Notes under the pieces: model-generated
Told to the model about the DNA's origin: nothing
What the model saw: only the letters and a program-made list of their open reading frames with translations
Databases searched by the model: none
Made by a program: the position numbers and the translations under genes
Source: Pseudoalteromonas rubra
GTDB taxonomy: Bacteria > Pseudomonadota > Gammaproteobacteria > Enterobacterales > Alteromonadaceae
Assembly (NCBI RefSeq): GCF_005886805.2
Contig: NZ_CP045429.1
Coordinates: 3,008,501 to 3,072,500, forward strand
DNA length: 64,000 bases
Reading direction: 5' to 3'
Shown: one piece after another, positions 44,018 to 54,079 of the stretch
Layout: each line of letters begins with the position of its first letter
How positions within the stretch are numbered: position 1 is the first letter of the stretch

Positions 44018-44265
44018 ACGTTGCTAAATACACGATTTAGATCAAGGAATGCGCAATTTCACTGCCCACATAAATCGGTTAGGGACAACTAAACTAGATA
44101 TGAAATAAAAATATATATTTGATTTATATAGACTATTTAGGCAACAGTGTCACTAGAACAAAAGAGGAAAAAGAATCAATGTACAAACGAGATCGAATGG
44201 ATAGTTCGAATAATTGGAACTATCCAATGTGGAAACTTCGTCAAATTATGAGCTAAGCTTTAGGT
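44018..44265. other. Intergenic region left of the OmpR-type regulator
   Basis: About 250 AT-rich bases, part of the 333-base gap between the DUF4856 gene and the regulator. I see no supported gene, no strong terminator and no clear promoter beyond the Fur-like site listed separately. Confidence 0.4.
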
Positions 44266-44964
44266 TCACCAGGCATCTTTTACAAACAGATAACCTTTAC
44301 GCCAAACTGTTTTAATTTTTTCTGCGCCGACAGCGGTATCTCCCAGTTTTCTGCGCAAACATGATACACGCACATCTACCGTGCGACTGTTTGCCTGGTA
44401 ATGCTGTCCAACCACCTTTTTATAAATGTCTTCGCGACTGACAACGTCCGGGGCGCGAGAAGCCAACAGCCAGAGTAACTCAAACTCATGACTGGTCAAG
44501 CTAACCGGTTGCTTTTTCAGTGAAACACTGCGTTCATGCAAATTCAGGTAAAGCTGACCAAAGTGGAGCTCATCTGGCGTTTCAGACTGCATGGCCGATA
44601 TGGCCGGGTGTTTACGTACCAAAGCATCAAGCCGGGCACGCCATAATCGGGGTTTGGCCATACAGGGGATGACATCGTCTGCGCCCAGTTCCAGCATCAG
44701 GCTCTGCAAATCTTCATTGTCCTCGTCAAGCGCTACCATCAGAGGCGCATCGAAGCAGGATTTGAGTGTATTAATAGTATCGTACTGCGCACTGGTTGCC
44801 AGAGCCTGACCAATCACAATACTGTCTACTTGTTGAGCCGGATACCCTTTACGAGTTGCCTCATGAATATTCATAAACCGCATAACATAACCATGCTGCT
44901 GCAATGCCTCAAAGGGTGCGATGCTGTGTCCTTTTTCATCTTGCGCGATTAATACCGTTGACAC
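44266..44964 (-). CDS. Orphan OmpR-family winged-helix regulator with degenerate receiver
   Basis: A 232-residue protein. The C-terminal half (about 130-230) is a clear OmpR-type winged helix (PVSLTSHEFELLWLLASRAPDVVSREDIYKKV, then NSRTVDVRVSCLRRKLGD and KTVWRKGYLFV). The N-terminal half has a receiver-like size, but the usual phosphoacceptor position lies in VDSIVIGQ with no acceptor Asp, and no acidic pair is seen near the start. It is probably a pseudo-receiver that does not need phosphorylation. No histidine kinase gene lies in the window. Confidence 0.82.
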   Translation of the reverse strand: MSTVLIAQDEKGHSIAPFEALQQHGYVMRFMNIHEATRKGYPAQQVDSIVIGQALATSAQYDTINTLKSCFDAPLMVALDEDNEDLQSLMLELGADDVIPCMAKPRLWRARLDALVRKHPAISAMQSETPDELHFGQLYLNLHERSVSLKKQPVSLTSHEFELLWLLASRAPDVVSREDIYKKVVGQHYQANSRTVDVRVSCLRRKLGDTAVGAEKIKTVWRKGYLFVKDAW

Positions 44965-45026
44965 GAAAAAGCCTCGTTAAAACTAACTATGCAGGCTAGT
45001 CTAGTGACCCTAGCTGAACAAACGCT

Positions 45027-45917
45027 TTACGCGGCGAACAAACGCGCCGCAACCCGAAATAAGGCACTAACAACCGGGTCCTGAAGACGTTTTTTCTTGC
45101 ATACCAGGCCAATTTCAATCTCTTCGCTTTGCAACCCCAACGTCTGAACCTGGTTTCTAAACGGGCTTTGCTCTAATACGACTTCTGGCACATAAGCAAT
45201 GCCGAAGCCCAGGCTGGTCAAAGCAACCATGGCCTCATGACCGGAAACATGTGCATAGATCTTCGGCTGTAGTGCTTTCTTCTTAAAAAACACATCCAGA
45301 CGCTCTTTCAAAACACCATGCTCGGGCACGATGAAAGGTACCTGTTGCCAGGGTAGTTCTCCACGCTGCTGCTCCAGCAGCTCACTCAAAGGGCATTTCA
45401 TCGTTGGCGCAATAAACAGCAGCCGTGAGCGACCAATACTGAGGTATTCCAGCCCCTGGGGCAGGTTACGGGGCCGAACTGCAACGGCAACATCAACCAC
45501 TTCTCCCTGTACCTGAGCAATAGAGTTTGCCGGATCGCCAGTCAACAAGTTGAGCTCTACCTGAGGGAAATCCTGTCGGTAACGAGCAAACAAGTCATAG
45601 ATAAAACTGTAAGAGGCAGTCACAGAACAAAACAAGCTCAGCTCACCACTGAGCGGCTTGTCTTCATCCAGACATTCACTTTTAAACTGGCGCCAACTTG
45701 CCAGCGTAGCCTGCGCGTAATGAATAAAAGCCTGCCCTTGTGATGTCAGAGCGACACTGCGGTTGTCACGGATAAATAGCGGCGCGCCAACCTCCTCTTC
45801 AAGCTGTTTTATCTGCCGACTCAGCGTTGGGGGGCTAATATAGCAGCGCTCACTGGCGCGGGAAAAATGCAGTGTATCCGCCAATGCCAGAAAGTACTTA
45901 AGTTGTTTATGGTCCAT
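45027..45917 (-). CDS. ilvY: LysR-family activator IlvY
   Basis: A 296-residue LysR-type regulator. The N-terminal winged helix is typical (QLKYFLALADTLHFSRASERCYISPPTLSRQIKQLEEEVG), followed by a periplasmic-binding-protein-like effector domain. It is divergently placed before ilvC, as in E. coli, where IlvY activates ilvC in response to acetolactate. An inverted repeat between the two genes is a candidate binding site. Confidence 0.95.
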   Translation of the reverse strand: MDHKQLKYFLALADTLHFSRASERCYISPPTLSRQIKQLEEEVGAPLFIRDNRSVALTSQGQAFIHYAQATLASWRQFKSECLDEDKPLSGELSLFCSVTASYSFIYDLFARYRQDFPQVELNLLTGDPANSIAQVQGEVVDVAVAVRPRNLPQGLEYLSIGRSRLLFIAPTMKCPLSELLEQQRGELPWQQVPFIVPEHGVLKERLDVFFKKKALQPKIYAHVSGHEAMVALTSLGFGIAYVPEVVLEQSPFRNQVQTLGLQSEEIEIGLVCKKKRLQDPVVSALFRVAARLFAA

Positions 45918-45939
45918 CTCAAATTGTTCACTCTATGTG

Positions 45940-45954
45940 TTTCACAATATGAAA
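45940..45954. promoter_or_regulatory. Candidate IlvY operator
   Basis: TTTCA (45940-45944) and TGAAA (45950-45954) form an inverted repeat with a 5-base centre, matching the T-N11-A geometry of LysR operators. It lies in the ilvY-ilvC intergenic region, closer to ilvY, as expected for an autoregulatory site. Confidence 0.45.
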
Positions 45955-46048
45955 TACAATAGTTTAAATATATCATTTTACGCAACTTAAACTTATTACT
46001 AGTCTAGAACCTAACTCATTATGTTAGAACAATCAGACAGGACAAATC

Positions 46049-47521
46049 ATGGCGAACTATTTCAATTCACTGCCACTGCGTGAGCAACTAGCCCAACTGG
46101 CGCAGTGCCATTTCATGGACCCCAAAGAGTTTGAGGACGGTGTTAACGTCCTGCTTGGTAAAAAACTGGTGATCATTGGCTGCGGCGCTCAGGGCCTAAA
46201 CCAGGGTCTGAACTTACGCGATTCAGGGTTAGATGTCAGCTATGCGCTGCGTCAGTCTGCCATTGATGAAAAGCGCCAGTCATTTAAAAATGCCAGCGAA
46301 AATGGCTTTGAAGTGGGTACCTACGAAACCTTGATCCCACAGGCTGATCTGGTTCTTAACCTGACGCCAGACAAGCAACACACAGCGGTAGTTGAAGCCG
46401 TGATGCCACTGATGAAACATGGGGCCACACTCGCCTATTCCCATGGCTTCAATATCGTTGAAGAAGGTATGCAAGTACGTGAAGACATTACCGTTATCAT
46501 GGTGGCACCTAAGTGTCCGGGCACTGAGGTTCGAGAAGAATACAAGCGTGGCTTTGGCGTGCCGACCTTAATTGCAGTGCACCCGGAAAATGACCCTCAA
46601 GGTCATGGTCTGGCTCAGGCTAAAGCCTATGCAGCGGGAACAGGTGGGCACAAAGCTGGTGTGCTTCATTCATCCTTCATCGCCGAAGTGAAGTCTGATT
46701 TGATGGGCGAACAGACCATACTGTGCGGTATGCTACAAACCGGCTCATTACTGTGCTTTGATAAAATGGTCGAACAAGGTATTGAAGCGGGTTATGCCTC
46801 AAAACTTATCCAGTACGGTTGGGAAGTGATCACTGAAGCACTCAAACACGGTGGTATCACCAATATGATGGACCGCCTGTCCAACCCGGCCAAAATCAAG
46901 GCGTTTGGTTTAAGTGAAGAGCTTAAAACACTCATGCGACCTCTTTACAACAAACATATGGACGACATCATCAGTGGTGAGTTTTCTCAGGGTATGATGG
47001 CGGACTGGCATGAAGACGATGCCAAGCTGCTTAGCTGGCGCGCTGAAACCGCAGAAACCGCGTTCGAGAAACAGCCAAATTGTGAACAAGAAATTACCGA
47101 GCAAGCATTTTTTGACAACGGTATTTTGATGGTCGCTATGGTAAAAGCTGGTGTAGAGCTTGCGTTTGAAACAATGACCGCTGCGGGCATCATCGAAGAA
47201 TCTGCCTATTACGAGTCCTTGCATGAGACGCCATTAATCGCCAATACAATAGCTCGTAAAAAGCTGTTCGAAATGAACCGTACAATCTCAGATACGGCAG
47301 AATACGGCTGTTATTTATACAACCATGCCTGTTTACCGTTACTCAAACCATTTATGGAGAAAATCGGTACAGACGTCATTGGTAAAGGGTTATCACACGA
47401 CAGCAATGAAGTAGACAACCAGGCGCTGATCGAGGTCAACGCGGCAATCCGTAATCATCCGGTTGAAGTGGTTGGCAACACCTTGCGCGGCTACATGTCT
47501 GCCATGAAGAAAATAATCTAA
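46049..47521 (+). CDS. ilvC: Ketol-acid reductoisomerase IlvC (class II)
   Basis: NADPH-dependent enzyme of isoleucine and valine biosynthesis that converts acetohydroxy acids to dihydroxy acids. The 490 residues are the long class II form found in enterics. The NADPH-binding [17 protein letters not shown] is near residues 46-62, followed by the ALRQ segment, and a duplicated C-terminal knotted domain carries the Mg2+ ligands ([20 protein letters not shown]-type later). It has its own terminator at 47608-47635. Confidence 0.98.
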   Translation: MANYFNSLPLREQLAQLAQCHFMDPKEFEDGVNVLLGKKLVIIGCGAQGLNQGLNLRDSGLDVSYALRQSAIDEKRQSFKNASENGFEVGTYETLIPQADLVLNLTPDKQHTAVVEAVMPLMKHGATLAYSHGFNIVEEGMQVREDITVIMVAPKCPGTEVREEYKRGFGVPTLIAVHPENDPQGHGLAQAKAYAAGTGGHKAGVLHSSFIAEVKSDLMGEQTILCGMLQTGSLLCFDKMVEQGIEAGYASKLIQYGWEVITEALKHGGITNMMDRLSNPAKIKAFGLSEELKTLMRPLYNKHMDDIISGEFSQGMMADWHEDDAKLLSWRAETAETAFEKQPNCEQEITEQAFFDNGILMVAMVKAGVELAFETMTAAGIIEESAYYESLHETPLIANTIARKKLFEMNRTISDTAEYGCYLYNHACLPLLKPFMEKIGTDVIGKGLSHDSNEVDNQALIEVNAAIRNHPVEVVGNTLRGYMSAMKKII

Positions 47522-47607
47522 CCATATGAAAAGTAAGAGTACAATAGTCTTTTAAGTGTTTTGTACTCTGCCCCTTTGCCATTTTAGTTCGCTTGTTAGA
47601 AACCAAG

Positions 47608-47635
47608 GCCCGCCTGCTATGCAGCGGGCTTTTTT
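47608..47635 (+). terminator. Intrinsic terminator of ilvC
   Basis: GCCCGC (47608-47613) pairs with GCGGGC (47624-47629) across a 10-base loop and is followed by six T residues. It lies 86 nt after the ilvC stop. Confidence 0.85.
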
Positions 47636-47741
47636 ACTTTATAAAACATGACAGTATTATGACAACAACTTTATACCTATAGGTGTTAATTATTGACCAT
47701 GCTAAAATTATCATCCACGGGATATAGAAGTAGTAACTTTA

Positions 47742-49649
47742 ATGCATAACACTGGTTTAACAATTACACAACGTATTACTCTGCTGGGCAGTCTAATCGC
47801 GGTTGTTGTCGCTTGTCTGATCGGATTTATTTCAACCTATCAGGCTAAGTCTATGATCGAGACTCGCATGCTGGGCTCTGAATTACCCAGCAAGGTTGAG
47901 AGCATCAACAAGTCGATTAGCCAACAAATTGACCAGCTTAAGAGTGCGGCAAAACAACTTTCAAGCAACCAATTTTTACTCGATGCGGTCAACAAAGGTC
48001 AGTTAGATGAGCAAGTTTTGCTCACCGAATTGACACGTGTGCAAAATCAATACGCGTTGGTTACCGCCTCCTGGGCAAACAGAGAAACGCATCAGTACTG
48101 GAATCAGAACGGCTTTTTGCGTGTACTGAACCAACAGCAAGACGGTTGGTTTTTCCACTTCACGCAAAGTGCTGAGGAGTACTCCATCAGTATTTACCAG
48201 GAAGCACCTGGTGATGTGAAAATGTTCGTCAATCATCAGCAAACCAATGGTATTGGTCTGGCAGGCCTTGCAAAAAGTATAGATGCCATGCAAACCATGC
48301 TGGCTAATATGACTATTGAGCAAAGTGGCTTTGTTTTTGTGGTCGAAAAGTCTCAAGGCGTAGTCCAGCTTCACCCTGATGCGAGTAAAGTAGCCAAAAC
48401 CAAATTACTCGACTTATATGGTGCACAAGCAGCTGGCCAATTGCGCAATAGTCGTGACTTTGTTGTGCTCGACCTGGAGGCCAATGGCACGCCATCTTTG
48501 GTTGCTGCCAGCCCGATAGCAGGTACCGATCTGCTTGTTATTGCACAAGTGCCTAAATCCGAAGTCTTTGCACAAGTCTCCTCTTTGCAATGGCAAATCG
48601 TGATCTGGGCGCTGGTCGTCGTGGTTGTCGTCTGTATTGCCAGTATGTTGATGGCTCGCAGCCTCAGTGCGCCATTATTGAAAATGGCTGACGTGTTCCG
48701 TCAGCTCGGTAGCGGTGATGCCAAGCTCAATTACCGAGTGCCTAATGCAGAGCAGCCTGAGCTACAAGCTCTGGGCCAGGGCTTTAATCAGTTCATTGAA
48801 AAGATAGAGGCCGCGATTTGTAATGTGGCTAAAGAAAGCGGCGATATACGCATTGCCAGTGAGCATGTTTTTACCCAGGCAAAGAAAAACTCGTCGTCAT
48901 TGGATGAGCAAAAGTCTCAGACACTCTCCGTTGCAGCGGCGATAAACCAGATGGCCGCAACAGTGCAGGAAATAGCAGGCAGTGCCAACAATACCGCCAA
49001 ACTCACCGATGAGAGCCGCGAGCACACCAAACACAGTCACAGCTGTGTGCAACAAAGCCAGTCTACCTTGCATCAGTTAGCACTGGATATACAACAAATG
49101 GCAGATCAGGTCGCAACGTTGGCGAGCAAAACACAATCCATCGCCAGTATTTTAGATGTGATCAGAGGGATTTCAGAACAAACCAACCTCCTTGCACTCA
49201 ATGCAGCAATAGAGTCTGCCCGTGCTGGTGAACACGGTCGTGGTTTTGCGGTTGTTGCAGACGAAGTCAGGGCACTGGCGAGTAGAACCTCCCAGTCAAC
49301 AGACGAGATTCAGGCGACAATCCAGGAGCTTACCGCTGCATCGGATTCGATCGTGACACAAATCGCACAATCCTCTGATCAAGCGCAGCAAAGCGTCAAC
49401 AATATGCAAACGTCGGTAGAGCTGATGAATACCATTAGTGAAACTGCCGATCAGATCAACGATATGACCACTTTAATCGCGACAGCCACCGAGGAGCAGA
49501 GTAACGTGGTCGCAGATGTCGGACGCAGCATCGAGCAGATCAGTGTAATCAGTGACGCTGTAATGAGTGAGCAACTCGACACTGAGCAGGCGATCCAGCA
49601 GCTGGCTAATTCGGCCAAAGCACTCGATAAGCTGGTTGCCAGCTTCTAG
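47742..49649 (+). CDS. Methyl-accepting chemotaxis protein
   Basis: A 635-residue chemoreceptor. A first transmembrane helix (about 12-34) and a second (about 286-308) bracket a periplasmic sensor of dCache type (about 35-285). A HAMP domain follows (to about 360), then a signalling domain whose hairpin tip is the conserved [37 protein letters not shown]. No pentapeptide for CheR/CheB tethering is seen at the C terminus. The ligand is unknown. It is a single gene. Confidence 0.94.
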   Translation: MHNTGLTITQRITLLGSLIAVVVACLIGFISTYQAKSMIETRMLGSELPSKVESINKSISQQIDQLKSAAKQLSSNQFLLDAVNKGQLDEQVLLTELTRVQNQYALVTASWANRETHQYWNQNGFLRVLNQQQDGWFFHFTQSAEEYSISIYQEAPGDVKMFVNHQQTNGIGLAGLAKSIDAMQTMLANMTIEQSGFVFVVEKSQGVVQLHPDASKVAKTKLLDLYGAQAAGQLRNSRDFVVLDLEANGTPSLVAASPIAGTDLLVIAQVPKSEVFAQVSSLQWQIVIWALVVVVVVCIASMLMARSLSAPLLKMADVFRQLGSGDAKLNYRVPNAEQPELQALGQGFNQFIEKIEAAICNVAKESGDIRIASEHVFTQAKKNSSSLDEQKSQTLSVAAAINQMAATVQEIAGSANNTAKLTDESREHTKHSHSCVQQSQSTLHQLALDIQQMADQVATLASKTQSIASILDVIRGISEQTNLLALNAAIESARAGEHGRGFAVVADEVRALASRTSQSTDEIQATIQELTAASDSIVTQIAQSSDQAQQSVNNMQTSVELMNTISETADQINDMTTLIATATEEQSNVVADVGRSIEQISVISDAVMSEQLDTEQAIQQLANSAKALDKLVASF

Positions 49650-49660
49650 CGTTAGGTGCA

Positions 49661-49690
49661 AAGTGGCCACTTGTATGTGGCCACTTACTT
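49661..49690 (+). terminator. Hairpin after the chemoreceptor gene
   Basis: A perfect 10-bp inverted repeat, AAGTGGCCAC (49661-49670) and GTGGCCACTT (49677-49686), 12 nt after the stop. The T run is short, so this is a probable rather than certain terminator. Confidence 0.65.
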
Positions 49691-49850
49691 ACACAAAAAA
49701 TCTACTTTATTATTTCTTTTATGACCTTTCTTACAGACCCATCTCCCCGATAAAACGTGTATTTACTGCAATGGATTGTAACAATTTTTGCTTTCTTAAC
49801 CGGCCAAAATAGCTACACTAAAAGTAAGCTGTAGATTTAGGAACGTCTTT

Positions 49851-51056
49851 ATGTTGTCGTATACTCGTTTTGCCAGACGCTATCTTTGCCCTTTGTTGGC
49901 CGCCTCCACTTTGTTACTCAGCGGATGTGAAACAACCAAGGTCCAGCCTGAAATCAACATGGTACTGCTCGATAATGCCCCCTTCAGACAACATGAAGTA
50001 GAAACACAAAGCAGTATCTTTGCACTAGATGCCAATATTCGGGCCACATTAGACCGTTACCTGGACCGCAACAATGGCTCTAATATCAAAGTGGCAGAGC
50101 AGTTACTGCAATTTTTAGTTGAAAATGGCGATTCAAGCCTCGCATATATGCGCGGTGCCAACCTCAGTGCCTCAGATGCCTTTTATAACCTCAATGCCAA
50201 TTGCCTGTCACTGTCGATCCTCGCTTATAGCTTATCGGATTACCTGGGCTTTAAGGGCCAGTTTCAGCGCGTACATATCCCAGAGTACTGGGCACAAACC
50301 AAAGGCTACAGCCTGCTGACCGGACACGTTAACTTAGTGGTGACCCAGACTAATTCCGGAGCCCGGAAAAACAGCGAAAATCGCGAGGTGCTATATACGC
50401 GCCCGGCCCGGGTTGTTATTGACTTTGACCCCAACAGCCGACAACAAAAATTCGCTACCTCTAAAATCAGTAAAGAGCGTATCACCGCCATGTTTTACAG
50501 CAACAGAGGCGCCATGCACATGATAAATAAAGAAATGGATCAGGCATATAGCTACTTTCGTGCTGCCATAGACATTGATCCACTCTACTCCGCAGCCTGG
50601 GGGAATCTGGCCGTGCTCTATCGCATTAACGATCACAACGCACAAGCCGAATCACTGTATCAACAGGCACTGCGCATCAATGACGAAAACAAAACTGCGC
50701 TGGGTAATTTAGCACTGTTATACGAACTGACTGACAGACCACACAAAGCGCAAGAGATCAGAACACAGTTACATGCACTGCGTAAGGATAACCCCTATTA
50801 TTTAATTGCACTCGGTGACGAAGCCTTTGCCGCCGAAAACTACGATCAGGCACTGAAGCATTACCGCGCCGCAAACAAATTGTCGGCGTCAATCCACGAA
50901 GGTTACTTTGGCCTGGCAAAAGTCTACTATATACAGGGTGAGCTTGAGCTGAGCAGAACATTTCTAAACCGGGCGTTGAACCACGCTAGTTTCAACCATG
51001 ACAAGAAACGCTATCAGAACAAGCTGGAGTGGCTCAGTGCAACGGCTAAAAATTAG
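49851..51056 (+). CDS. Lipoprotein with transglutaminase-like and TPR domains
   Basis: A 401-residue lipoprotein: LSGC gives Cys26. The middle region carries a possible Cys-His-Asp triad of the transglutaminase-like fold: Cys118 in NANCLSLSILAYSL, His159 in LTGHVNLVV and Asp191/193 in VVIDFDPN. Four or more TPR units follow from about residue 215 (AMHMINKEMDQAYSYFRAAIDIDP, AWGNLAVLYRINDHNAQAESLYQQAL). The arrangement resembles other transglutaminase-like/TPR proteins such as SirB1 relatives. The activity is unproven. The next gene overlaps its end. Confidence 0.8.
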   Translation: MLSYTRFARRYLCPLLAASTLLLSGCETTKVQPEINMVLLDNAPFRQHEVETQSSIFALDANIRATLDRYLDRNNGSNIKVAEQLLQFLVENGDSSLAYMRGANLSASDAFYNLNANCLSLSILAYSLSDYLGFKGQFQRVHIPEYWAQTKGYSLLTGHVNLVVTQTNSGARKNSENREVLYTRPARVVIDFDPNSRQQKFATSKISKERITAMFYSNRGAMHMINKEMDQAYSYFRAAIDIDPLYSAAWGNLAVLYRINDHNAQAESLYQQALRINDENKTALGNLALLYELTDRPHKAQEIRTQLHALRKDNPYYLIALGDEAFAAENYDQALKHYRAANKLSASIHEGYFGLAKVYYIQGELELSRTFLNRALNHASFNHDKKRYQNKLEWLSATAKN

Positions 51057-51927
51057 TGCCCTATGGCTTTGTTGTATTACCGCTACTGCGCATGCGAATA
51101 CGCAGCTGGAAACAGACCTAAAGGTACTGACCAGCCCGGAACACGCGGGTCGGGGTTCAGGCGGCATCGCCATAAATGAAAGTGCCCGCTATATTCACAC
51201 ACGCTTCGCGGAGGCCGGGTTAGATACCTATTATCAGTCTTTTCGCTTTCGTCAGGGGCTCGGTAAGCTAGGACATGGTCACAATGTTGTTGCCACCTTG
51301 CCCTGCAACGCGCCGGTATGCCACAAAGCATTGGTGATCAGTGCCCATTACGACCATTTGGGCAGCAGGGGCTCACGTTATTATCCCGGCGCCAATGACA
51401 ATGCCTCTGGCGTGGTGGTGATGCTGGACATTGCGCAGCGCCTGGCCTCACAGCATAGGCACCGGGAAATCACATTTGTAGCCACCGATGCCGAAGAAAA
51501 AGGCCTCTACGGCGCACATTTTTTCGCAGCCACGCTGACGCCCAGTCAGGTTGCCCTGAATATCAATCTGGATATGCTCGCTGTAAGCGGAAAAAATCGT
51601 TTGTATGTCCTTGCCTCAAAACAGGCAAGTGAGTTTACCGATGCCATTGAGCCTGCTTTTGACAACCAGATCCGTGCTCTGGTTTATACATCTGCGACCA
51701 GTATGGCACGTCGCTTAGACACACCGCGAGTAGACTGGCTCCGGGCCAGTGATCACTATGCCTTCCATAAAGTCGGAATACCTTTCGCTTATTTTGGCGT
51801 GGGCATTGACCCCAATCACCACACTCCAAAAGACCAGTTTGATAAGGTAAACCTGCCCAAACTGAATCAGGTGTCGGAACATATCAGTGCTTTTATATCA
51901 GCGTTATCGGTGTCAGCCGCCCCCTGA
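51037..51927 (+). CDS. Secreted M28-family zinc aminopeptidase
   Basis: A 296-residue exported peptidase. I choose GTG 51037 with GGAG 8 bases upstream, because it puts a signal peptide (about 1-20, ATAHA) exactly at the N terminus; an ATG at 50998 would bury it. Zinc ligands follow the M28 pattern: HYDHLG, GANDNASG, DAEEKGLYG, NINLDMLAV and DPNHHTPKDQ. It overlaps the previous lipoprotein gene by 20 nt, indicating coupling. A proteolytic partner of the TPR lipoprotein is inferred, not shown. Confidence 0.88.
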   Translation: MQRLKISALWLCCITATAHANTQLETDLKVLTSPEHAGRGSGGIAINESARYIHTRFAEAGLDTYYQSFRFRQGLGKLGHGHNVVATLPCNAPVCHKALVISAHYDHLGSRGSRYYPGANDNASGVVVMLDIAQRLASQHRHREITFVATDAEEKGLYGAHFFAATLTPSQVALNINLDMLAVSGKNRLYVLASKQASEFTDAIEPAFDNQIRALVYTSATSMARRLDTPRVDWLRASDHYAFHKVGIPFAYFGVGIDPNHHTPKDQFDKVNLPKLNQVSEHISAFISALSVSAAP

Positions 51928-52175
51928 ACGAGCGCAACCTTGCGTGACTTAGATAACCGCTTAAAGCGCCATTCGAGCCGGGCTGCAGTGCGCTTATCTT
52001 CCACCGCCAAGCTATAGACCAGCTTTAACGGACCTTTGCCACGCAAATTCTTGGCGCCTTTGCCAGCATCATGTTCGGCAAAACGCCGAGAAACATCGTT
52101 GGTGATGCCGGTATACCAATGACCAAATCGATTTTCAATTATGTACAGGTACCAGGGCTGCTGGGGTTTGCTCAT
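51867..52175 (-). CDS. GIY-YIG domain protein (YhbQ-like)
   Basis: A 102-residue GIY-YIG protein of the UPF0213/YhbQ type: WYLYIIENRFGHWYTGITNDVSRRFAEHDAGKGAKNLRGKGPLKLVY contains the YI and YTGIT core and the conserved Arg/His. ATG 52175 is chosen over an upstream GTG at 52187. Its 3' end overlaps the converging M28 gene by 61 nt, so coding sequence on both strands is used at 51867-51927. Confidence 0.87.
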   Translation of the reverse strand: MSKPQQPWYLYIIENRFGHWYTGITNDVSRRFAEHDAGKGAKNLRGKGPLKLVYSLAVEDKRTAARLEWRFKRLSKSRKVALVQGAADTDNADIKALICSDT

Positions 52176-52305
52176 TGCTTTGACCACTCAATACAATTAA
52201 TGGAACTATTTTAACGGTGAACAGTCGAAACTTACCAATAATTCTACTTTACCTTCTTTATCCATTCTGTATCATTCATACAACCAAAAATAAGGATACA
52301 CATAC

Positions 52306-52665
52306 ATGCAGTTAAAAAAGCGCCTTTTTGTTTGGCTTAGTATTATTCTTGCAACGACATTGCTGTCTGCCTGTTCCAGCTGGGTATACCGGATAAATGT
52401 GCCTCAGGGTAACTTCCTGGAGCAGTCCGATGTCGATAAGCTCAGAATTGCTATGACAAAAGAGCAAGTTTTATATGTATTGGGCACGCCTGTGGCTAAA
52501 GACGCGTTTAACAGCGAAATCTGGCATTACTCTTATGTGTTCAATCTGGGTAGAGACTCAGAGCAACGCAAAGAGCTGGTGGTTTATTTCAACGGTGATG
52601 CATTGAATGATATTTCAGGGGATTTTGATAAACCGGCGGATTTCAATACGCCACTTACCGAGTGA
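52306..52665 (+). CDS. bamE: Outer membrane assembly lipoprotein BamE (SmpA/OmlA)
   Basis: A 119-residue lipoprotein of the beta-barrel assembly machinery, stabilising the BamA-BamD contact. The lipobox LSAC puts the lipid on Cys23. The family core VYRINVPQGNFLEQSDVDKLRIAMTKEQVLYVLGTPVAKDAFNSEIWHYSYVF is intact. It is monocistronic, with a bidirectional terminator after it. bamC lies only 4 kb away. Confidence 0.94.
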   Translation: MQLKKRLFVWLSIILATTLLSACSSWVYRINVPQGNFLEQSDVDKLRIAMTKEQVLYVLGTPVAKDAFNSEIWHYSYVFNLGRDSEQRKELVVYFNGDALNDISGDFDKPADFNTPLTE

Positions 52666-52692
52666 TTTGATTCTCTCACTACTGTCCCCCAT

Positions 52693-52720
52693 TAAAAGCA
52701 GAGCACAAGCTCTGCTTTTA
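52693..52720. terminator. Bidirectional terminator between bamE and the ankyrin gene
   Basis: TAAAAGCAGAGC (52693-52704) and GCTCTGCTTTTA (52709-52720) form a 12-bp perfect stem with an ACAA loop. The A and T ends supply T tracts in both directions. Its right arm includes the stop codon of the ankyrin gene. Confidence 0.85.
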
Positions 52721-54079
52721 GCTACTCATCACAGCTATCAACACCACGACACTGAATAAAAATTGCAGTGACATACTCAGCCAGGCCAACACATTGACAC
52801 CTATCAGGCTCCAGGGTGACGCATCCTGCGGGTAGAGCGGACTGCGCTTTTGCCAACGAGCAAGCGCGAAAAACAGCAGTGTCAGACTGGAGATCATGAT
52901 GGTTGCAGACAGCTTGTTACTGTGTGACTCATTAAAAAAGAAATTCAGTTGCACCGGCATCAGAATTGCTACCAACGCATACAAACTGTAAACCCGTGCG
53001 ACTTTTTCATACTTGGCCGCAAAAGATAACTCAATGATACCCCGCGCTTCGAGAAACTTCTTTGCGGCGACCGCTTGTGCCTGATTTGCCAGGCGATATG
53101 GGGTCATTCCAGTGACATCTGTCAGTCTCGGGTCTACACCCATAGACTCAACCAGCTCTAGCATGGCTGTTGAATTAGAGAGCACCGCATAGTGCATCAG
53201 ATTACGGCCAAGATCATCCAGGGATTGGGGACAAAACTGCTCTTTAAGCGCCTCAGCTGCGCTCACAAAGCCCTGCTCTACCAGCCACATCATGGCCGAT
53301 TTACCAGATTGATCTTTGCTTTGTCCACTGGCCCCTTTCTCTATGAGTTTGAGAGCAATAGATTGCTTAGCCTGCTTAGACATCACATGAGCCAGGAGTG
53401 CCTGATCCAGCAGGCGTTCAACTTCGTCACCATCACACAAATGTTGCAACAGCCCGACATAGACTTCATCGCTTTGCAGACACTCAACGGCCAACTGTAA
53501 GGTCGCTACGGTGTCTTGCAGCACTGATTTCAGCATATCACTCAGCTGCTGTCGTGTTTCTTCACCAGCAATACGCCATAAATCACAGGCTTCTTGTGCT
53601 GTAAGTGTTAAACCGTGGTGCAGAAGTAGCAATAGAGCGCGGTTGTAAGTTTTATTCAGCAGCAGTGTCGCAGGTGAGACCTCAGTATGATACGCAAGCT
53701 GCGCCTTAATATCTGCATACTGAGCAAACACGCCCAACAATTTGGCAATCAACTCATCCTGGCTAACGCCTGCATTGGCAATATGCGCCAGTAAGTCATC
53801 ACAATAAGTCTGGTGCGCCTCATCGTAGTCATCAATATGCTGATAATGACAAGACTCGAATGGCTCCAATGGTTTAAGCCACAAAATATACATCAACGGA
53901 GGTAAAACGGATGAGCGTACACCTTGTTGGTCTGTCAGTGTTTCACACTCAGGCCAGGCTTCCAGTGCATCCAGGATAAATGCCCCATTATTTTCAACCA
54001 GCCCTTTGAGTAGCAAAGGAAACTGAGCCGGCCAAATTAAAACATGCTCCATTAAAGAATTAACCACCTTATTAGTCAT
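52718..54079 (-). CDS. Ankyrin-repeat protein with C-terminal membrane helices
   Basis: A 453-residue protein, not matched to a named family. Residues about 1-230 are helical and Leu-rich. Ankyrin-like units occur at about 240-345 (GASGQSKDQSGKSAMMWLVEQGFVSAAEALKEQF, DDLGRNLMHYAVLSNSTAMLELVESMGVDPRLTDVTGMTPYRLA). Three hydrophobic segments end the protein (about 365-450). It may be a membrane-tethered protein-protein interaction factor. No ribosome site is clear at ATG 54079. Confidence 0.78.
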   Translation of the reverse strand: MTNKVVNSLMEHVLIWPAQFPLLLKGLVENNGAFILDALEAWPECETLTDQQGVRSSVLPPLMYILWLKPLEPFESCHYQHIDDYDEAHQTYCDDLLAHIANAGVSQDELIAKLLGVFAQYADIKAQLAYHTEVSPATLLLNKTYNRALLLLLHHGLTLTAQEACDLWRIAGEETRQQLSDMLKSVLQDTVATLQLAVECLQSDEVYVGLLQHLCDGDEVERLLDQALLAHVMSKQAKQSIALKLIEKGASGQSKDQSGKSAMMWLVEQGFVSAAEALKEQFCPQSLDDLGRNLMHYAVLSNSTAMLELVESMGVDPRLTDVTGMTPYRLANQAQAVAAKKFLEARGIIELSFAAKYEKVARVYSLYALVAILMPVQLNFFFNESHSNKLSATIMISSLTLLFFALARWQKRSPLYPQDASPWSLIGVNVLAWLSMSLQFLFSVVVLIAVMSS

